Shown here piece by piece: positions 54,844 to 59,519 of a DNA stretch of 59,519 nt. A program made the position numbers and the translations under genes. Origin of the DNA: Acidobacteriota bacterium (lineage in GTDB: Bacteria > Acidobacteriota > Terriglobia > Bryobacterales > Bryobacteraceae); assembly GCA_005808475.1 (NCBI GenBank), contig SYLY01000171.1, forward strand, positions 1 to 59,519, written 5' to 3'. The number at the start of each line of letters is the position of its first letter. The first letter of the stretch is position 1. Under the pieces are notes generated by a model that was given only the letters and a program-made list of their open reading frames with translations, did not search any database and was not told the origin of the DNA.

Positions 54844-56154
54844 CTACTTCACGACGCTCGCCACCAGTTCGGCCGTCTCGATGCCGCTGAGCGCTGCCCC
54901 GCCACAGGTCTGCGTCCATCGCGGTGCACAGGCCTCGCCGGCGAAGAACACACGTTCCGCCAGAGGACGCCGCAATGCCTCGCGGGCGCCAGCGCTGCCT
55001 GGAATTGCCGCGGCGTAGGCTCCCAGCGCCCAAGGATCGCTCGCCCACTTGGTGAACGATCCCTTCACGAAATACTGGTCCACGCCGGAGCCGAAGACCG
55101 ACCGTGCGGCGTTTCTTCCGAAGTCGACAGCTTCCGCTTCTCCCGCGGCGGAAAGTTCCCATGCGAAATCGCCGCCAACGAACCCGACGAGCAGGTTCAG
55201 GTGAAACGGCCAGCACAGAAAATAGATGTCCCGCTTTCCGATGTTCTCCCGCAGCACGTCCTCGAATGCCTTGTAACGAAACTCTGGCTTCGAAAACTGT
55301 AGCGGGATCTTCGCTAGCAGTCCCATCGGCAATCCGGCGACGGCGTCTTCCTTCCATGGCGGCAGAGGCGGGTCGAAACGGATCTTTTCGGCCGCCAGTA
55401 CACCGGTCGAACTCGTGATGATGCAGGCCTTCGCTGTTAACGTTCCTTCGCCGGTCTCCACCTGCACGCCTGGTCCGCCGTAGCGAATTCGCCGGGCCGG
55501 CGTGTTCAGACTCACGGGGATGTCCTTGCCGAACCGCGCGACCAGCGAACCGTAGCCTTCCTTGATCAGGAAGTTCGGGGGCACGTCTGTTCCGATGGTC
55601 AGGTAATCTTTCGCCGAAAGCTCATCGAGGTCCACGGCGGATGACATCGGTCCATGAAACGTTGCCACAGCCTCGTCTACCCTGGACCTTTTCTTCATCG
55701 CGGTGGACGCCGCGACATCCTTCTTCCGCCCGGCCTTGGCGATACGTTCGTCCAGGCCCGCCTCGATTCGCGCCGAGAGCTTTCGCATCTCGTCCGGGGC
55801 TTCCGCGCCCCGGAAGTAGAGCCCCTCGAGCGCCGTGTCGTGTTCCTGAAGCGTGTAACCCCACTGCTTGGCGAGCGGCGTGTACGGATTGTCGTCGGCC
55901 TTGTGCAGCCACGCGCAGCCGCGATCGAAAGGAAATCCGAACGTCGTGGTGTCGGTGTATGCGCGCCCGCCAATACGGCCGCGCGCCTCGATCACGGTGA
56001 CGGTCTTGCCCAATTGCCGCAGTCGATGAGCCGCATTCAGTCCGGACGAACCGGCGCCAATGACTACCACATCCGTATGTCCCGGCATGCTTCGAGCGGA
56101 CCCACAGATTCCGGCCCCGAGGGCGCGAAGGAAACTCCTCCTGGAAATGGCCAT
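54844..56154 (-). CDS. Tat-exported flavin amine oxidase-like oxidoreductase
   Basis: 436 residues. N-terminal Tat signal MAISRRSFLRALGAGICG; then the FAD Rossmann motif VVVIGAGSSGLNAAHRL (about 28-44) with VIEARGRIGGRAYTDT, a substrate domain, and the C-terminal FAD motif RVFFAGEACAPRW...GGAALSGIETAELV. This is the pattern of the monoamine/polyamine oxidase and phytoene-desaturase-like superfamily. The ATG at 56154 was chosen because it gives the Tat signal. The oxidised substrate is unknown. It is divergent from the decayed cytochrome gene by about 120 bp. Confidence 0.88.
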   Translation of the reverse strand: MAISRRSFLRALGAGICGSARSMPGHTDVVVIGAGSSGLNAAHRLRQLGKTVTVIEARGRIGGRAYTDTTTFGFPFDRGCAWLHKADDNPYTPLAKQWGYTLQEHDTALEGLYFRGAEAPDEMRKLSARIEAGLDERIAKAGRKKDVAASTAMKKRSRVDEAVATFHGPMSSAVDLDELSAKDYLTIGTDVPPNFLIKEGYGSLVARFGKDIPVSLNTPARRIRYGGPGVQVETGEGTLTAKACIITSSTGVLAAEKIRFDPPLPPWKEDAVAGLPMGLLAKIPLQFSKPEFRYKAFEDVLRENIGKRDIYFLCWPFHLNLLVGFVGGDFAWELSAAGEAEAVDFGRNAARSVFGSGVDQYFVKGSFTKWASDPWALGAYAAAIPGSAGAREALRRPLAERVFFAGEACAPRWTQTCGGAALSGIETAELVASVVK

Positions 56155-56272
56155 AGATGAAGAATAACCCAAGCCGGTCCGGCCCAGTTTGGCGATTCGG
56201 GGGGCTTCCGTGCCGAGAGTGGTCATCCCCGAGCGGCGAGTCGCGCTGCGCGCGGTACACGAATAATCCTCT

Positions 56273-57031
56273 ATGCGCGTGTTCGCAATTCTCCTCGCAG
56301 TCCCGCTGCTTGCTCAGCACGGACGCTACCTGAGCGATTCCAAGCATCCCTCGATCGGCAATCCGAAAGCGATTCGCGGCGGGCGCCAAGCTCTTCCTGG
56401 GTTCCTGCGCCGGCTGCCACGGACCGGATCGCGGCGGAGGTGCGCGCGGACCGAATCTCGTGCGCCGCTCCCTTTGGCATCCGCTCAGCGACGACGCGAT
56501 TTTTCAGGTCATCCGAAAGGGCGTTCCCGGCGCCGATATGCCTCCGTCGCCTCTCAATGATGATCAGACCTGGAAGATCGTCGCCTTCATTCACGCGCTC
56601 ACCGGACCCGCGAGCACCAATCCCGTGCCCGGAGATCCCGCCGCGGGAGAGGTTGTCTTCTGGGGCGCGAAGTCCGGCTGTTCCAACTGCCACTCGATTT
56701 TCGGGAAGGACGGCAAGACGGCCCGGACCTGAGTAACGCCGGCGGCAGCCGTCCGCTGGCCGTGCTGCGCGAAGCGATCGTCGAGCCCGCAAAGGATCTC
56801 TTTTATCCCGGCAACGAGGCCGCGACGGTTGTCATGAAGAACGGCCAAACATTGCGGGGTGTCGCCAAGAATCGCAGCAACTACTCGATCCAACTGGTCG
56901 ACACCACGGGCGAACTTCACCTGATCCAAATGGCTGACGTCAAGGAGTTGACGCTCCCGGCGGCCACTCCCATGCCGGTCGACTTCGCCAAACGTTTGAC
57001 CCGCGAGGAATTGCGAGACTTGCTGGCCTAG
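56273..57031 (+). pseudogene. Di-haem cytochrome c (frameshifted)
   Basis: Reads as one about 250-residue exported protein if two frameshifts are repaired. Signal peptide MRVFAILLAVPLLAQHG; after KAI the frame shifts near 56382 (one base extra) and gives LFLGSCAGCHGPDRGG with the first CxxCH, then NLVRRSLWHPLSDDAIFQVI and PGADMPPSPL with the Met ligand, then GCSNCHSIFGKDG (second CxxCH). A second shift near 56722 leads to GPDLSNAGG and VVMKNGQTLRGVAKNRSNYS to the stop 57031. The C-terminal motif is typical of cytochromes that accompany quinoprotein dehydrogenases. Confidence 0.83.
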
Positions 57032-57129
57032 GTAAGCCAGTCGCCCGTGGCTCCCTTCATGATGTCCTGATGGACCTGGGCGAAGACGCCGGAGCCGAGA
57101 GTCATGGATAGCAGCAAAGTGCGTGTCAT
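57028..57129 (-). other. Inverted segment holding the quinoprotein N-terminus
   Basis: Read on the minus strand, ATG at 57129 begins a 33-residue peptide MTRTLLLSMTLGSGVFAQ... continuing QDIMKGATGDWLT and then stops. This is a signal peptide plus the start of a PQQ-dependent dehydrogenase. Its natural continuation (YAGTYLGWRYSPLAQIT) lies on the plus strand from 57136. Turning bases 57032-57134 around in place restores the reading: cytochrome stop, ATG a few bases later, then L-T-Y-A-G in frame. Short inverted repeats (GGTA 57031-57034, TACC 57131-57134) lie at the two ends. Confidence 0.8.
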
Positions 57130-57135
57130 CTACCG

Positions 57136-57380
57136 TACGCCGGCACGTATTTGGGGTGGCGATACAGTCCGCTTGCCCAGATCACGGCCGAAAACGCAAG
57201 CAACCTGGCGCCCAAGTGGGTTTATCACGTGCCCGACGCCCGTGGTTTGCGCAGTTCGCCGATCGTCTACAAGGGCATTCTCTACATCACCAACACCAAC
57301 TCCGCCTTCGCCGTGGATGCTCGCAGCGGCCGGCAGGTCTGGCAGTATTCCGATCCGCGCGCCGAAAAGGGCGGCGTGAA
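57136..57380 (+). pseudogene. PQQ-dependent dehydrogenase (quinoprotein) fragment
   Basis: The frame gives YAGTYLGWRYSPLAQITAEN, LAPKWVYHVPDARGLRSSPI and LYITNTNSAFAVDARSGRQV, the first blades of a quinoprotein propeller of the alcohol-dehydrogenase type. It ends after EKGGVNR, where the sequence switches to the repeated receptor 4 segment. Only about 80 of the usual 600-700 residues are left, and the start codon is on the wrong strand, so it is not functional. Confidence 0.83.
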
Positions 57381-57447
57381 CCGTGCTCGACTCGTTGCCC
57401 TCGGGTTCCCAGTTCAAGCGTGGCGCTTCGCGGCTCGTTCGGGAAGG
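57380..57447 (+). repeat. Receptor 4 segment fused to the quinoprotein fragment
   Basis: Copy of 54217-54287 (about 93% identical by eye, 2 bp shorter). It marks a recombination junction between the quinoprotein gene and a receptor gene. Confidence 0.85.
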
Positions 57448-57870
57448 CTAGTAAACGGAGGCTGTCGCCACGCGCGGGTTATCGTAAACACCACGCTCAT
57501 CCGGCACTATCCGGCACGGTGGTGGAGGCTCGGGTTCCGCCGTTCTGGGCGTTCCTCGAGCAAGGCGAGCGCTTGACCCCGGGCGCCTGCGCGGTCGCCG
57601 TCGACTCCCGCTTCTGGCCAGCGATGCGCTCTTTGCGTCCTTGCCTTGACCCCGGAACGCCGGAGTCCGCTGACGATGCCGTGGAAGCAGGCTTTCGTCG
57701 TTCCGCCGCCGCAAGTCGCGACAACATATTTCGATTGATTTCTGCACTTTAGAGAAACGGTCCGCGGTCGCCGAAACGAAGATCCGGCTAGGATGGAGCC
57801 GTTGGAAGAGGTTTGGCGTTCGACCGGCGGCGGCTCGACCCACTCCTCGAAACACAGGAAAGGTGGAACT
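57448..57870. other. Gene-poor stretch
   Basis: About 420 bp after the rearranged segment. A tandem ATCCGGCAC/ATCCGGCAC repeat lies at about 57499-57517. GGCTAGGAT at 57786-57794 could be a -10 for the following small gene. No credible longer gene is seen; a 35-residue Arg-rich frame at 57871-57978 with a weak AGGTGG upstream is possible but not supported enough to call. Confidence 0.4.
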
Positions 57871-57982
57871 ATGAAACGATCAACAGACCCAATGCGCCGA
57901 AACGCCGGCGGAACCAGGCGCCGCTCGAAAGAAGTTTTTGGAAACGAACCCGAGCCCCGGCTCGCGGGGCGAGGATAGCACC

Positions 57983-58267
57983 ATGGACTGGAAAAGCGCT
58001 CCGTATTCGCCGCGCAACATCATTCGCTTCGAGTCGCTCCCCCCGCTGCAATGCACGGTGGCGGATCCGCGACGCCAACCTCGCGCCGTCGCGCCGGCCG
58101 TGGCGCCTGTCGCTCCGGCGGACGACGCCCGCTGGCGCCGCGTGCTCGACGCGATTCTCCTCTCCATCCGCCCCTTCGCGGATGCCTGGACGGCCACGCG
58201 GCGTGCGCTCGAACCTTACCTCGCCGAGGCGCGGCTCACGTGCCCTCCTCCGGAATCGGCATGGTGA
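57983..58267 (+). CDS. Small hypothetical protein
   Basis: 94 residues starting MDWKSAPYSPRNIIRFESLPPLQ, with a Pro/Ala-rich linker (VAPAVAPVAPADD) and a helical C-terminal half (LDAILLSIRPFADAWTATRR). ATG 57983 is preceded by GAGGA at 57971-57975. The frame has coding-like codon use. No family recognised. It is 95 bp upstream of thrS on the same strand. Confidence 0.5.
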   Translation: MDWKSAPYSPRNIIRFESLPPLQCTVADPRRQPRAVAPAVAPVAPADDARWRRVLDAILLSIRPFADAWTATRRALEPYLAEARLTCPPPESAW

Positions 58268-58339
58268 ACGGACTCCCGCTACACGCCCCGCAACCTCGCG
58301 CCGCCGGTGCGGCGAGCCGGGTCTGGCGTGCTACGCTGG

Positions 58340-58358
58340 GGAAAATCCACGATTTTCC
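58340..58358. promoter_or_regulatory. Perfect 8 bp inverted repeat just before thrS
   Basis: GGAAAATC, 3 nt loop CAC, GATTTTCC; the repeat ends 4 bp before the thrS start codon. It could be an operator or an mRNA hairpin that controls access to the start codon. No clear Shine-Dalgarno is seen between it and the ATG. Confidence 0.5.
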
Positions 58359-58362
58359 ACTC

Positions 58363-59519
58363 ATGAGCCAGATCACCATTACTCTGCCCGACGGCAGCAC
58401 GCAGCAACTCGCCTCGGGCGTGACGGCGGGAGCCATCGCCCGGTCGATCAGTTCGCGGCTGGCCGACGACGCCGTCGTCGCACGCGTCAACGGCAACCTC
58501 GTCGACCTCGGCGCCCCCATCGAAGCGGATGCCTCCATCGAGATCCTCACGTCGCGCAATCCGGAAGCGCTCCAGGTCTACCGGCACTCCACCGCGCACC
58601 TGTTGGCCGCGGCCGTGCTCGAGCTGTTCCCCGAAACCCAGCTCGGCATCGGTCCGCCCACCGAAACCGGCTTCTACTACGATTTCGAACGCGCCACGCC
58701 ATTCACTCCCGAGGACCTCGAGAAAATCGAGGCCAAGATGTGGGAGATCCAGGCGCGCGACCTCCCTTACGAGCGCATCATGACCCGTAAGGACGAGGGG
58801 TTGAGCAAGTACGCCAGCGCGTGGATGAAGTGCCAACTCATCGCGGAAAAAGCGGACGAGCAGTTCAGCGAATACACGCTCGGCCCCCACTTTATCGATT
58901 TCTGCCGCGGACCGCACGTCCCCTCCACCAAGCGTCTCAAGGCGTTCAAGCTGCTCATGGTGTCCGGCTCGTACTGGAAAGGCAACGACAAGAATCCGAA
59001 GCTCCAGCGCATCACCGGCACGGCCTTCTTCTCGAAAAAGGAGCTCGACGAGTACATCCACCAGATCGAGGAAGCCAAGAAACGCGACCATCGCAAGCTG
59101 GGCCGCGAACTCGACCTGATCAGCATCCAGGAACTCGCCGGACCGGGGCTCATCTTCTGGCATCCCAAGGGCGGCATCATCCGCAAAATCCTCGAGGACT
59201 GGATGCGCGAGGAGTATCTGAACCGCGGTTACTCGCTCGTCTATACGCCGCACGTCGGGCGCTGGCAACTGTGGGAGACCTCGGGCCACGCGAACTTTTA
59301 CGCCGACAACATGTTCGACCGGATGGAGCTGGACGACGCGGAGTATCAGCTCAAGCCGATGAACTGCCCGTTCCACATCCTGATCTACAAGGACAAGATG
59401 CGCAGCTACCGGGAACTGCCGGTGCGGCTCGGCGAACTGGGCACGGTTTACCGCTACGAGCGGTCCGGCGTCCTGCACGGCCTGTTGCGCGTCCGCGGAT
59501 TCACGCAGGACGACGCGCA
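58363..59519 (+). CDS. thrS: Threonyl-tRNA synthetase, N-terminal part (3' end outside window)
   Basis: Charges tRNA-Thr with threonine in the cytoplasm. The first 385 residues are present. TGS domain: ITITLPDGSTQQLASGVTAG (about 4-23). Editing domain: HSTAHLLAAAV (the HxxxH zinc/active site), GPPTETGFYYDFE and FIDFCRGPHVPST (Cys-His). Then the class II catalytic domain starts: LDLISIQELAGPGLIFWHPKG and WQLWETSGHANFYADNMF (motif 1 area), MNCPFHILIYK and the motif 2 region at the cut end (GTVYRYERSGVLHGLLRVRG). Start ATG 58363. The frame is open to the window edge. Confidence 0.95.
   Translation, partial: MSQITITLPDGSTQQLASGVTAGAIARSISSRLADDAVVARVNGNLVDLGAPIEADASIEILTSRNPEALQVYRHSTAHLLAAAVLELFPETQLGIGPPTETGFYYDFERATPFTPEDLEKIEAKMWEIQARDLPYERIMTRKDEGLSKYASAWMKCQLIAEKADEQFSEYTLGPHFIDFCRGPHVPSTKRLKAFKLLMVSGSYWKGNDKNPKLQRITGTAFFSKKELDEYIHQIEEAKKRDHRKLGRELDLISIQELAGPGLIFWHPKGGIIRKILEDWMREEYLNRGYSLVYTPHVGRWQLWETSGHANFYADNMFDRMELDDAEYQLKPMNCPFHILIYKDKMRSYRELPVRLGELGTVYRYERSGVLHGLLRVRGFTQDDA

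Noticed and set aside
1..59519. CRISPR arrays, tRNA or rRNA genes
   Set aside because: No regularly spaced repeats, cloverleaf-like segments or conserved rRNA stretches were noticed in the gaps; a dedicated search would be needed to exclude tRNAs fully.

Overview
The window looks like a chromosomal segment of a GC-rich Acidobacteriota bacterium, probably of the Bryobacterales/Solibacter type. This is inferred from four large receptors with a carboxypeptidase-regulatory domain, plug and beta-barrel (Oar/TonB-dependent type), a VWFA protein of the acidobacterial type, a DUF6677-like membrane protein, and many secreted sugar-related propeller, sulfatase and 3-keto-disaccharide hydrolase proteins. 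No database search was possible; family names come from motifs and remembered family patterns.

Layout. 1-1.3 kb: end of metX and complete metW (methionine). 1.3-8.5 kb (minus): a propeller-phosphoesterase, two coupled OmpA-domain proteins, an amidohydrolase and an alpha/beta hydrolase. 8.7-14 kb (plus): frameshifted receptor 1, a VWFA protein and an S24/LexA-like peptidase without a helix-turn-helix. 14-17.2 kb (minus): vsr, an AraC-type regulator, a DUF6265 protein and a secreted propeller protein in tight succession. 17.3-17.8 kb: a frameshifted ORF6N phage-type gene. 17.9-24.6 kb (minus): mutL followed by a DUF1080 protein, a GT-C-like membrane protein, an unknown secreted protein and a sialidase. 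24.6-31.4 kb (plus): glycerate 2-kinase, tag, a toxin-antitoxin pair, a propeller-PHP protein and a sulfatase. 31.4-35.8 kb: receptor 2 (minus) divergent from a sugar isomerase. 35.9-36.3 kb: a Ser/Thr kinase pseudogene. 36.2-41.2 kb: a lactonase-like amidohydrolase divergent from sialidase, sialidase-Kelch fusion and a DHDPS/NAL-family aldolase, a candidate acidic-sugar catabolic cluster.

41.8-47.3 kb is an unstable accessory island: a transposase remnant, two toxin-antitoxin modules (one with its PIN toxin cut), two copies of a CHAT-protease gene segment as ~415 bp direct repeats, a decayed gene divergent from CHAT copy 2 and an intact helical protein coupled to it. 47.5-54.5 kb holds receptor 3 (intact) and receptor 4 (two frameshifts). 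54.8-57.4 kb holds an FAD amine oxidase and a decayed cytochrome c / quinoprotein operon in which a 103 bp segment carrying the quinoprotein start has been inverted in place. The window ends inside thrS.

The main themes are surface glycan processing (receptors, sialidases, sulfatase, lactonase, aldolase) and recurrent decay: at least six genes carry small frameshifts. I saw no rRNA, tRNA or CRISPR array.
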